A stretch of DNA of 64,000 bases from Mayfieldus sp963781495 (GTDB lineage Bacteria > Actinomycetota > Thermoleophilia > Solirubrobacterales > 70-9), in assembly GCA_963781495.1 (NCBI GenBank), contig CAWAFX010000002.1, positions 186,001 to 250,000 of the forward strand. Reading direction: 5' to 3'. Position numbers and translations under genes: made by a program. Shown here one piece after another: positions 38,812 through 46,611 of this stretch (position 1 is its first letter; every line of letters begins with the position of its first letter). The notes under the pieces are model-generated. The model was not told the DNA's origin and did no database searches. It saw only the letters and a program-made list of their open reading frames with translations.

Positions 38812-39807
38812 TTAGGCGACTATCTCGATCGGGGCTTCGGCGGTCGAACCGGGAGTCTCGACGGCAAGCACTGCATCCAGCGCCGCGATCGCGACCGCGA
38901 GCTGGGACTCGTCCGGCTCGCGCGTGGTGAGGTTCTGCAGCATCAGCCCCGGCCACATCAGGCCCCGGACCCAGCGCTTGCTGCGATTGCGGCCCGCCCA
39001 CTTGATCACCTCGTAGGAGAGCCCGGCGATCAGCGGGATGCCGAGGATCCGCGAGGCCACCAGCCAGTACCAGGCCGGCAGGCCGATCGGCGCGAAGACG
39101 AAGATCGCCAGCACCATGACGATCAGCAGGAAGCTCGTACCGCAGCGGGGATGCAGACGCGAGTAGAGCTTGGCGCGGGACGGGATCAGCCGGTCCTCGG
39201 CCTCGAAGCAGGAGATCGTCTTGTGCTCGGCGCCGTGGTACTCGAAGACCCGCCGCAGGTCGCTGAGGCGGCTGATCAGGGCGATGTAGCCGATGAAGAT
39301 CCCGGTTCGCAGGCAGCCCTCGACGAGCCAGAACAGAAGCGGCGAGCCGAGCTGATCCTTGATCAAGCTTGTGGCGCCGACCGGGATGACGAAGAAGAGC
39401 CCGATCGCCAGCACCAGCGAGAAGGCGATCGTCAGCCCCCAGGTGAAACCGCCGATCTCCTCCTGCTCGTCGGGGTCGAGCTGGGCATTGGCGGAGATCG
39501 AGAGCGCCCGAAAGCCGATCTTCAGCGACTCGGCGAGGGCGACGACGCCGCGGATCACCGGCCAGCGCAGCACCCGGCTTCGCTTCGCCCAGGAAACCAG
39601 CGGCTCGGAGGTCACTTCGATCTCGCCCTCGGGCTTGCGCACCGCGACGGCCCAGACCGAGACGCCGCGCATCATCACTCCCTCCAGCACCGCCTGACCG
39701 CCCACCGGCGCGTCGCGCTTGGCGACCAGGGCGCCGTCGGGCATGCGATCGGTTCCGGTGACCCCGGTCGAGTTCCCCCCTGCGTGGTCCGCGGCCGGAC
39801 CGGACAT
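38812..39807 (-). CDS. DUF1385 family membrane protein (YqhQ-like)
   Basis: 331 residues from ATG at 39807, chosen for the GGGGAGG site 8 bases upstream. The hallmark segments GGQAVLEGVMMRGVSVWAVA, VFEYHGAEHKTISCFEAE and LHPRCGTSFLLIVMVLAIF are present, with a His-Glu-His cluster suggesting a metal site at the membrane. Four or five helices are predicted. The function of the family is unknown, but its place between rpmE and prfA is common in Gram-positive bacteria. Confidence 0.88.
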   Translation of the reverse strand: MSGPAADHAGGNSTGVTGTDRMPDGALVAKRDAPVGGQAVLEGVMMRGVSVWAVAVRKPEGEIEVTSEPLVSWAKRSRVLRWPVIRGVVALAESLKIGFRALSISANAQLDPDEQEEIGGFTWGLTIAFSLVLAIGLFFVIPVGATSLIKDQLGSPLLFWLVEGCLRTGIFIGYIALISRLSDLRRVFEYHGAEHKTISCFEAEDRLIPSRAKLYSRLHPRCGTSFLLIVMVLAIFVFAPIGLPAWYWLVASRILGIPLIAGLSYEVIKWAGRNRSKRWVRGLMWPGLMLQNLTTREPDESQLAVAIAALDAVLAVETPGSTAEAPIEIVA

Positions 39808-39835
39808 CAGCTCGCCCTCCCCGGGGCTCGGAGGT

Positions 39836-40051
39836 CTACTTTCCTGCCTTGGACCGCTTCGCGGCACGGCGCTGGAAGCGCTCAACCCGCCCTCCGGTAT
39901 CGACCAGCTTCTGCTTGCCCGTGTAGAAGGGATGGCACGCCGAGCAGATCTCCACGTGGAGGTCGTCCTTGGTCGACCGCGTGTAGAACTGGTTTCCGCA
40001 GGAGCAGTGCACGTTGGCGAGCACGTACTCGGGGTGGATTGAGGTCTTCAT
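39836..40051 (-). CDS. rpmE: 50S ribosomal protein L31, zinc-binding type
   Basis: 71 residues with the zinc ligands of the C+ form: CSCGNQFYTRST and ICSACHPFYTGKQKLVDTG. It binds at the subunit interface. Many bacteria replace this form with a cysteine-free paralogue under zinc shortage; none is seen here. GGAGG precedes the ATG, and a TAGACT hexamer lies 10 bases upstream as a candidate -10 element. Confidence 0.97.
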   Translation of the reverse strand: MKTSIHPEYVLANVHCSCGNQFYTRSTKDDLHVEICSACHPFYTGKQKLVDTGGRVERFQRRAAKRSKAGK

Positions 40052-40094
40052 CGTGCCTCCGAGTCTAGCGATGGGCCCGCGGTCAAAGAATGGC

Positions 40095-40712
40095 TCAAAG
40101 GCGCAATCCGTCGAGTAGCGACTGCAGGGTCGCCGCCACCTCGGTCCGCGTCGCGACCGGGTCCTCGGAGCGGGCGACCAGCATCGCCGCCTCGTCGAGC
40201 GCCCCCATCACCACGTGCGCGAGGGGTCTCACAGGCTGCGCGCCGATGATCCCCGCGTCGATCGCTGCTTCCAGGATCGCCTCGATCGTGCCGAGGCTGG
40301 CCTCGGCGCCGATCTCACGCCAGCGCTCCCATCCGAGAACCGCCGGCGCGTCGAGCAGCAGGATCCGCTGAACCTCCTCCTCCAGGCAGGCGGCGAGGAA
40401 CAGCTCCATCCCCGTCTGCATCGTCTCCAGGGGGTCCCCGGCGCCGAGCGCCTGCTCGGCGATGCTCTGCGCCAACTCGTGCTCGATCTGCTCGTAGACG
40501 GCAGCGAAGAGCTCTCGCTTGCCGCCGAACTGGTGATAGAGGGCCCCACGGGTGAGGCCCGCCGCTCGCACGATCTCCTCGGTGCCGACCCCGGCGTAGC
40601 CCCGCTCGGCGAATAGCGGACGCGCCGCCTTGATCAAGGCCGCGCGGGTGGCATGCGAGCGCTCGGCCTGGGTCCGCCCCGCCGGGGATCGGCCTCTCCT
40701 CTTTACATCCAT
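40095..40712 (-). CDS. TetR family transcriptional regulator
   Basis: 205 residues. The N-terminal DNA-binding domain shows RAALIKAARPLFAERGYAGV and the recognition helix AGLTRGALYHQFGGKREL. The C-terminal ligand domain is divergent, as usual. It is transcribed divergently from atpE2 and the hydrolase, with 81 bases between start codons. Its own start codon falls inside a perfect 17-base palindrome, so binding there would block its own expression (autoregulation) and probably that of atpE2. The ligand is unknown. Confidence 0.92.
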   Translation of the reverse strand: MDVKRRGRSPAGRTQAERSHATRAALIKAARPLFAERGYAGVGTEEIVRAAGLTRGALYHQFGGKRELFAAVYEQIEHELAQSIAEQALGAGDPLETMQTGMELFLAACLEEEVQRILLLDAPAVLGWERWREIGAEASLGTIEAILEAAIDAGIIGAQPVRPLAHVVMGALDEAAMLVARSEDPVATRTEVAATLQSLLDGLRL

Positions 40713-40746
40713 ACAGTCTGTATGGTATTACGTACTGTTTGTATGG
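40709..40746. promoter_or_regulatory. Palindromic operator and second site between tetR and atpE2
   Basis: CCATACAGTCTGTATGG at 40709-40725 is a perfect palindrome with 8-base arms around one base. A second copy of the right half, ACTGTTTGTATGG at 40734-40746, follows with a 21-base offset (two helical turns) and matches ACAGTCTGTATGG at 10 of 13 positions. The arrangement is typical of TetR operators binding two dimers on one face of the helix. The site is AT-richer than its surroundings. Confidence 0.75.
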
Positions 40747-40793
40747 AAGTGATCCGCGCGGATGGTTTGGCAAGCGAGACAGAGGAGTCAACC

Positions 40794-41066
40794 ATGGATC
40801 TGCTTCCCATCGCAGCTAGCGGAGTGACCGACAACGGCATCGCGTCGGCCGGCAAGGCGATTGCGCTTGGCGTTGGCGCTGGTCTCGGCTCGATTGGGGC
40901 CGGCATCGGCATCGGGATCATCTTCGGCAAGGAGATCGAAGCGGTAGCGCGCCAGCCGCAGATGAAACAGGAGCTGCAGAGCATTCGCTGGCTCGGCTTC
41001 GCGTTGACCGAGGCGGTCGCCTTCTACACCTTCATCTTCGGGCTGATCGCCTTCTTTCTGTCCTGA
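40794..41066 (+). CDS. Second ATP synthase c subunit, outside the operon
   Basis: 90 residues from ATG at 40794 behind AGAGGAG. It is nearly the same as the operon c subunit: from GVTD to the C-terminus only six residues differ, and helix 2 with Glu73 (LGFALTEAVAFYTF) is identical. Three changes fall in the polar loop facing the rotor stalk (EIEAVARQPQMKQELQ against EIESVARQPEMKDELQ), removing two acidic groups. The N-terminus is two residues shorter. Codon use is less GC-biased in helix 1 than in the operon copy. It is followed by a hydrolase gene 30 bases later and controlled by a divergent TetR gene. It should be able to enter the c-ring; why it is separately regulated is unknown. Confidence 0.93.
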   Translation: MDLLPIAASGVTDNGIASAGKAIALGVGAGLGSIGAGIGIGIIFGKEIEAVARQPQMKQELQSIRWLGFALTEAVAFYTFIFGLIAFFLS

Positions 41067-41096
41067 TAGATCGCAACTTCCAACCCAGGAGGACTC

Positions 41097-41975
41097 ATGA
41101 AGACCGGCAGCGAGAATGACAAAAAGGGCCACGAAGTCGAGCTGCCGCAGGGCAGGATCCGCTACCGCGACCTGGGCCAAGGTGAGCCGATCGTCTTCGT
41201 GCACGGATTCCTGGTCGACGGCCGGCTTTGGGATGCCACTGCGGAGCGCCTCGCCGAAGGCCATCGCTGCCTGGTCCCCGACTGGCCGCTCGGCGCCCAC
41301 CAGGTCGCGATGAATCCGGATGCCGACCTCTCTCCCCCGGGCATCGCCGAGTTGATCGCGAACTTCCTCGAGGCGCTCGACCTCAACGGCGTGACGATTG
41401 TCGGCAACGACAGCGGCGGCGCGATGTCGCAGGTCCTGGTCACCCGCCGTCCGGAGCGAGTCGGCCGGCTGGTGCTGACCAACTGCGACAGCCACGAGAA
41501 CTTCCCGCCGGGAATCTTCAAGCTGATGCCGCCACTCGCCAGGCTGCCGGGGGCGATGACGGCAATGGGCCTTCCCTTCCGGATCGCGCCCCTGCGCCGC
41601 GCGGCGTTCGCCCCCTTTGCCAAGACGAAGATCCCGCCGCAGCTGATCGACAGCTGGATGCGGCCCTCGCAGAGCGACCGCGGGGTCGCCCGCGACGCGG
41701 CCAAGTTCACCGCTGGGATGAACAAGCGCCACACCCTGGAGGCAGCTGGGCAGCTGGCGACATTCGATCGTCCCGTGCTTCTTGCCTGGGCGCCCGGAGA
41801 CCGCTTCTTTCCGATCTCCTACGCGCAGAGACTGCAGCAGACGATCCCCGACGCGACCCTCGTGCAGGTCGAGGACGCGAAGACCTTCGTACCCCTCGAC
41901 CAGCCCGAGCGATTGGCCGAGCTGATCGCAGGCTTCGTCGGCAGCAACCGAGCGGCGCCGACGGTCTCCGGCTGA
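41097..41975 (+). CDS. Alpha/beta hydrolase of the dehalogenase/epoxide hydrolase-like group, catalytic His replaced
   Basis: 292 residues with an AGGAGG site. The oxyanion motif is IVFVHGFLVDGRLWD. The nucleophile elbow VGNDSGGAMSQ aligns with the HDWGG elbow of haloalkane dehalogenases and would give Asp as nucleophile. The acid position is in LLAWAPGDRFFP. The final motif, normally GHF followed by Pro, reads AKTFVPLDQPERLAEL, with Thr in place of the catalytic His, and no later His exists. It is either inactive, a binding protein, or catalytic by another route. It is probably cotranscribed with atpE2. Confidence 0.83.
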   Translation: MKTGSENDKKGHEVELPQGRIRYRDLGQGEPIVFVHGFLVDGRLWDATAERLAEGHRCLVPDWPLGAHQVAMNPDADLSPPGIAELIANFLEALDLNGVTIVGNDSGGAMSQVLVTRRPERVGRLVLTNCDSHENFPPGIFKLMPPLARLPGAMTAMGLPFRIAPLRRAAFAPFAKTKIPPQLIDSWMRPSQSDRGVARDAAKFTAGMNKRHTLEAAGQLATFDRPVLLAWAPGDRFFPISYAQRLQQTIPDATLVQVEDAKTFVPLDQPERLAELIAGFVGSNRAAPTVSG

Positions 41976-42074
41976 CAGCGGCTCCCGGGTAGGCCCCGCA
42001 ACCCCGCCCCCGTCCCGGTGTTGCGAGGTCAACTGCAGCCAAGGGGTTCTGCAGACGACTACGGAGGTGGATCG

Positions 42075-42689
42075 ATGCGAAGTGCAGCCAAGCTGCTGCG
42101 GCGGCCGTCGCCGGCGATGATCGTCGCGGTGATCGCACTGGTGTTGGCTCTGGGAGGCGCGGCGGTGGCGCTTCCGGGGCGGAATTCGGTGACGTCGAAG
42201 GACATCAAGCGTCACAACGTGAAGCTGAGCGACATCGCGCGCGGGGCCGTCGATCCGTTCCGCACCAACCTGATGAAGTCGTCGTCGCTCAACTCGACCG
42301 TCACGACGACGTCCAACACACCCGTCGATCTCGGCGGGCCGAGCGTGACGGTCAAGGTCCCGAAGGGCGGGCTGGTCGGCATCTTCGCCGAGGTCAACCT
42401 CCAGGTCGCCGGTGGAGGGCCCAACGCCGAGGCCCAGGTGCGGCTGTTCGAGCCGACGATCCTGCCCGCCTCGGCGCAGATCATCGGCGGCAGCAGCCCG
42501 CAGCTGACCGACCACTTCACGGCTCCGGGGACCGGCAACCAGACCGGCGTCAACGGGCAGCTGCGCGGCGGCTGGCTGGTCTTCTCGCCGGGAGCGGGGA
42601 CGCACACGTTCTCGCTTCGCTACGCCGGCGCCGGAGGTGGCACGGCGATCTTCGCCAGCCCGAAGCTCTACGTGACCGTCTTCAGCTGA
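42075..42689 (+). CDS. Secreted or anchored protein with RPSPAM N-terminus, type 1
   Basis: 204 residues from ATG at 42075 behind GGAGGTGG. The N-terminal motif LRRPSPAMIVAVIALVLALG is a signal/anchor helix. Two degenerate 10-residue repeats follow (SVTSKDIKR, NVKLSDIAR), then a beta-rich domain of about 140 residues with segments VTVKVPKGGLVGIFAEVNLQ and GAGTHTFSLRYAGAGGG, resembling a jelly-roll. No enzyme motif is visible. It shares the N-terminal architecture with the gene at 48574. The function is unknown; an envelope or surface location is inferred. Confidence 0.75.
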   Translation: MRSAAKLLRRPSPAMIVAVIALVLALGGAAVALPGRNSVTSKDIKRHNVKLSDIARGAVDPFRTNLMKSSSLNSTVTTTSNTPVDLGGPSVTVKVPKGGLVGIFAEVNLQVAGGGPNAEAQVRLFEPTILPASAQIIGGSSPQLTDHFTAPGTGNQTGVNGQLRGGWLVFSPGAGTHTFSLRYAGAGGGTAIFASPKLYVTVFS

Positions 42690-42801
42690 GGGTTGGAGGC
42701 TGGCTAGGACATTCGTTTAGACCGGCACACTCAAGGGGGAAGTACGGGCATGTAGGCGTCAAATTTGGCCGACAGGTAGTGCGAGGGACCCTGCGGTCGG
42801 A

Positions 42802-44814
42802 ATGCCCGAGATCTTCAGAGCGAACACACCGAAGCCGGTAATCGCGGCTCAACTGCTCCTTGTGGGCGGCCTTGGGCTGCTCGCGGCGCATGCGCTGCTC
42901 GGCCTCGGAGGCACCGGGACCAATCCGTTGCTCGACCACTGGCTCTACGACGGGCTGATGCTGGGGGGCGCGCTCGTCTGCCTGGCTCGCGGGGTTCTGG
43001 TTCGAGAGGAGCGCGGCGCCTGGTCTCTGATCGGCGCCGGGTTGCTGCTGTGGTCGTTCGGCGACATCTACTGGACAGCCGTCCTGGCGGCCCGCCAGGA
43101 CCCACCGATCCCCTCACTTTCGGACCTCGGCTACCTGGCCTTCTACCCCCTGCTTCTCGCGGGGATCGCGCTCTTGGCCCGTGCACGCATGGAACGGGTT
43201 CGGGCGACCGTGTGGCTCGACGGCTTGATCACCGCCCTCGCCCTGACAGCGGTCGCGGCCGAGGTGCTGCTCGCCTTCGTCTTCCGCAACGCCGACGTCA
43301 GCGGGATAAAGATGCTCGTGTCGCTCGCCTACCCGATCGGCGACACCCTGCTTCTCTCGTTCGCCGCCGCGCTGCTGGTGATCACCGGCAGAGTTCCGGG
43401 ACGCGCATGGGCGTTGATCATCCTCGGCCTTTCCACGAATGCGCTCGCCGACGCGATCTATTCGCACCAGGTCTACGCCGGCACCTACGTCGAAGGCGGT
43501 TGGCTCGACCTCTTCTGGCCGCTGGGGTCGATCGCCCTTGCCTCCGCCGCCTGGCAGGCTGGGGAGCGGATCGTTGGACGCGCCGCCAGCGGCTGGCGGG
43601 CTTACACCGTGCCGAGCATCTTTGCCGCAGTGATCACGGTCCGGCTCCTGCTGCAGCCGCTCGTGCCTCTGAACCGCGCCGCCGAATTCGTCGTCGCGTT
43701 GATGTTGATGGCGATCGTGGCTCGCTTCGTCGTCGCACTGGTAGAAAATGAACGACTCCTGAGGCGTGTCGAAACGGATCCGCTCACCGGGCTGGGAAAC
43801 CGCGGCAAGCTGCTCGAGGACCTGCGCTCGGGGGTGGTGGCCGGCCGGTCGCAGATACTCGTCTTCTTCGATCTCGACGGCTTCAAGGCCTACAACGACA
43901 CCTTCGGCCACCCGGCCGGGGACGCGATGCTGGGGCGGCTGGGCCGCCGCCTCGTCGAGAGCCTGCCCGAGGGCGGTAGGGCCTACCGGATCGGCGGCGA
44001 TGAGTTCTGCGTCCTGATTCTCACGGCCGAGGGGCCGCTGAACGGCGCCATTGAGCGAGCCGCCGCGGCGCTGACCGAACATGGGAGTGGCTTCGTCGTC
44101 ACCAGCTCGTTCGGTGCGGCGGCGATGCCGGAGGAGGCCACCGATCCGGTCGATGCCCTGCGGCTCGCCGACCGGCGCATGTACGCGCAAAAGGATTCAC
44201 GCCGCATCTCGGCGGGCGGCCAGGCCAAGGACGTATTGCTCCAGGCCCTGGGTGAGCGCCAACCCGAGCTCGCGGCGCACGTCCGCAGCGTCTCGAAGCT
44301 CGCGGTCGCGGTCGGCGAGCGGATGGGCCTCGGTCCCGGCGAGCTGGTGGAGATCTCCCGGGCCGCGGAGCTGCACGACATCGGCAAGGTTGCGATCCCC
44401 GACGCGATCCTCAACAAGCCGGGCCCCCTGAACGAGGAGGAGTGGAATTTCATGAAGCAGCACACGGTCCTCGGCGAGGGGATCATCGCCTCGGCGCCGG
44501 CCCTCACGCAGGTCGCCCCGATCGTCAGGGCGACGCATGAGCGCTTCGACGGCGAGGGTTACCCCGATCAGCTGGCCGGCGAGGAGATCCCGCTCGCCTC
44601 GCGCATCATCTTCGCCTGCGACGCCTTCGACGCGATGACCTCGGAGCGCACCTATGCGGTTCCCCGCAGCGAGGAAGCCGCAATCGACGAGCTGCGCAGC
44701 TGCGCCGGCACCCAGTTCGATCCCACCGTGGTCGACGCGCTTTGCGGGGTGCTTGGTGAGCGGGGCGTCGGCGAGGACATCGCCGGCCTCGAGCGGGCAC
44801 TGCGCGCCTCCTGA
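42802..44814 (+). CDS. Membrane GGDEF and HD-GYP domain protein (cyclic di-GMP turnover)
   Basis: 670 residues. About nine membrane helices fill residues 1-310. A GGDEF domain follows with DPLTGLGNRGKLLEDL and the intact active site YRIGGDEFCVLIL near residue 397; the inhibitory I-site (RxxD) is absent. An HD-GYP phosphodiesterase domain then shows ELHDIGKVAIPDAILNKPG near residue 523 and THERFDGEGYPDQL near 593. Both cyclase and hydrolase active sites look complete, so the protein may make or degrade c-di-GMP depending on the membrane sensor input. Confidence 0.93.
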   Translation: MPEIFRANTPKPVIAAQLLLVGGLGLLAAHALLGLGGTGTNPLLDHWLYDGLMLGGALVCLARGVLVREERGAWSLIGAGLLLWSFGDIYWTAVLAARQDPPIPSLSDLGYLAFYPLLLAGIALLARARMERVRATVWLDGLITALALTAVAAEVLLAFVFRNADVSGIKMLVSLAYPIGDTLLLSFAAALLVITGRVPGRAWALIILGLSTNALADAIYSHQVYAGTYVEGGWLDLFWPLGSIALASAAWQAGERIVGRAASGWRAYTVPSIFAAVITVRLLLQPLVPLNRAAEFVVALMLMAIVARFVVALVENERLLRRVETDPLTGLGNRGKLLEDLRSGVVAGRSQILVFFDLDGFKAYNDTFGHPAGDAMLGRLGRRLVESLPEGGRAYRIGGDEFCVLILTAEGPLNGAIERAAAALTEHGSGFVVTSSFGAAAMPEEATDPVDALRLADRRMYAQKDSRRISAGGQAKDVLLQALGERQPELAAHVRSVSKLAVAVGERMGLGPGELVEISRAAELHDIGKVAIPDAILNKPGPLNEEEWNFMKQHTVLGEGIIASAPALTQVAPIVRATHERFDGEGYPDQLAGEEIPLASRIIFACDAFDAMTSERTYAVPRSEEAAIDELRSCAGTQFDPTVVDALCGVLGERGVGEDIAGLERALRAS

Positions 44815-44840
44815 GACGACCCGAGACCGCTAGGTCTCTT

Positions 44841-44904
44841 GAATCAATTGCGGCGGCCTCCGGCCGCCTGACATGCATCTGCCGCTCCACTTCGTTTCGC
44901 GGCA
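44841..44904. repeat. Intergenic double stem-loop (element copy 3)
   Basis: It lies between the convergent GGDEF/HD-GYP and ETF-QO genes. Hairpin one is GGCGGCC-TCC-GGCCGCC at 44852-44868 (7-base stem, 3-base loop). Hairpin two at 44880-44904 has arms TGCCGC/GCGGCA around TCCACTTCGTTTC. The stretch 44841-44885 matches 51198-51242 at 37 of 45 positions. The loop of hairpin two, read on the minus strand, contains CGAAGTGGAG, close to the loop core of the stem-loops at 15009 and 32859. It could act as a bidirectional terminator, but no U-tract follows. Confidence 0.6.
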
Positions 44905-44916
44905 AAGACCGGAGAC

Positions 44917-46611
44917 TTACGTCTCCTGATACAGCGGACCGTCGCCGCCCTCGGGGAGGGTGAGACGGCCCCCCTTCGCCGTGATCGCTCCGCACTGGAC
45001 GCAATTGGAGGCGGTGACGTGGACGTCGACCTCGGCGTCGCCGCTCTCGAGCTGGTCCTCGGGGATCTCGTAGACCTGGGCCGGGCACATCGAGACCCAG
45101 GCCTGGGCCACCTCGCGGGCGACGTGGTTCTGGACCCGGACGTGGTTTGGGGCGTCGTCACGGGTCGCGTTGCCTGAGAGGAAGACCGACGACAGCTTGT
45201 CGAAGGTGTACTCGCCGTCGGGGGTCGGATAGTCCTCGCCGGCGCCGTCGATCGAGACCGGAACTTCCGCGTCGTCCTCGTTGTGCCAGTGGCCACCGGG
45301 GAAGGCGCCCTTGGTCATCACCATCGCGCTCCCCATCGCGCCGCCGAAGATCAGGCCGCGGGAGAGCGGCTGGCGCATGTTGCGCGAGCGGTAGAGGTCC
45401 TTTTCGATCACCGAGTCGTGGACCTTCTCGTCGTAGGCCTCGAAGTTGACCGAGTCCTTCTTCAGGGCGTCGACGATCGCCTCGGCGGCGTAGATGCCGG
45501 CGTGCATCGCGTAGTGGATTCCCTTCAGCTCGGCGATGTTGACCATCCCGGCGTTGTCGCCCGCGATCACCATCCCCGGCACCGCGAGGCGCTTCGGCAT
45601 CGACCAGTAGCCGCCCGAGGGAATTGTCTTTGCCCCCCACGCAACCCTCTTGCCGCCCTCGAGGATCTTGCGCACGAAGGAGTGGGTCTTCAGCTTCTGC
45701 AGGGCGTCATGGGTCGAGAAGGTGGCGTCGGTCGTCTCCAGCCCGACCACCAGCCCGATGCAGACCTTGTCCTCGCCCATCGGATAGATGAAGCTGCCGC
45801 CGGCCTCCTTGTGCTTGGCGCCCCAGCGCAGCGGCCAGCCGAGGGTGTGGATGACGCGGTCCAGCGGCTTCTCGACCTCCCATACCTCCTTCACGCCCAG
45901 CTCCCAGGTCTGGGGGTCGGCGCCGTGGAGGTCGAAGTAGTCCAGGGCGGCGTAGGTGAGGTGCCCGATCGTGCCCTCGGCCAGGACCGTCGCCTTGGCG
46001 ACCACGTCAGAGCCGGGCTCGAAGTTGGAGAGCTCCTCGCCGTCGCGGCCGCGGCCGCGGTCGCCCGAGCGCACCCCGCGGACGATCCGGTCCTCGACGA
46101 GGAGCTTGGTCGCGGCGGTCTCGGAGAGGATGTAGACACCCGCCTCTTCGGCTTTCTCGCTCAGGAAGCGCCCCAGCTTGGCGACCGAGGTGACGTAGTT
46201 GCCGTGGTTGCGGAAGTTGGGCGGCATCGGCTTCAACGGCGCCGCCAGCTTGCTGGTCAGAAAGTAGACCGCGTCCTTGGTGACCTCCTGGTAGACGGGC
46301 CAGTCGGAGGGATCGAGGTCGGGGAACAGCTCCCGCATCGCCGAGGGGCGCATGTTGGCCCCGGAGAGCAGATGCGCGCCGGCGACCTTGCCCTTCTCGA
46401 TCACCGCCACCGGGACCTCGCCCAGCTTCTCGGTCAGCTCCGGCTCGTCCTCGAGCAGCTGCATCACCTTGATCGCGCAGGCGAGCCCGGCCGGACCGCC
46501 GCCGACGATCGCCACGCCGACCTCGATCCGGTCGTCGGACCCGTCGGTCGGAGGGCCGATGACGTTCGCCGGGTCGAAGGGCGGCGGAAACTGCTCCGGT
46601 GCGACCGCCAT
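44917..46611 (-). CDS. Electron transfer flavoprotein-ubiquinone oxidoreductase-like protein, one cluster cysteine missing
   Basis: 564 residues. It passes electrons from reduced ETF to the quinone pool. The FAD motif is VAIVGGGPAGLACAIKVMQ; the quinone/FAD region has GAHLLSGANMRPSAMRELFP and WSMPKRLAVPGMVIAGDNAG. The C-terminal 4Fe-4S domain normally has C-P-A plus NCVxCxxC; here Cys remains in CPAQVYEIP and NCVQC, but the fourth position is Ile (NCVQCGAITAKGG). The DNA at 44980-45010 confirms this. The cluster may therefore be 3Fe-4S, have another ligand or be missing. It overlaps etfA by one to three bases (TGATG). Confidence 0.92.
   Translation of the reverse strand: MAVAPEQFPPPFDPANVIGPPTDGSDDRIEVGVAIVGGGPAGLACAIKVMQLLEDEPELTEKLGEVPVAVIEKGKVAGAHLLSGANMRPSAMRELFPDLDPSDWPVYQEVTKDAVYFLTSKLAAPLKPMPPNFRNHGNYVTSVAKLGRFLSEKAEEAGVYILSETAATKLLVEDRIVRGVRSGDRGRGRDGEELSNFEPGSDVVAKATVLAEGTIGHLTYAALDYFDLHGADPQTWELGVKEVWEVEKPLDRVIHTLGWPLRWGAKHKEAGGSFIYPMGEDKVCIGLVVGLETTDATFSTHDALQKLKTHSFVRKILEGGKRVAWGAKTIPSGGYWSMPKRLAVPGMVIAGDNAGMVNIAELKGIHYAMHAGIYAAEAIVDALKKDSVNFEAYDEKVHDSVIEKDLYRSRNMRQPLSRGLIFGGAMGSAMVMTKGAFPGGHWHNEDDAEVPVSIDGAGEDYPTPDGEYTFDKLSSVFLSGNATRDDAPNHVRVQNHVAREVAQAWVSMCPAQVYEIPEDQLESGDAEVDVHVTASNCVQCGAITAKGGRLTLPEGGDGPLYQET

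Noticed and set aside
40794..41066. atpE2 as simple resistance copy against c-ring inhibitors such as diarylquinolines
   Set aside because: Helix 2 and the ion-binding region where such drugs bind are identical to the operon copy, so target alteration does not explain it; kept only as a weaker alternative.
42690..42801. Possible c-di-GMP riboswitch ahead of the GGDEF/HD-GYP gene
   Set aside because: The 112-base gap shows no recognisable conserved core or paired stems of that class.
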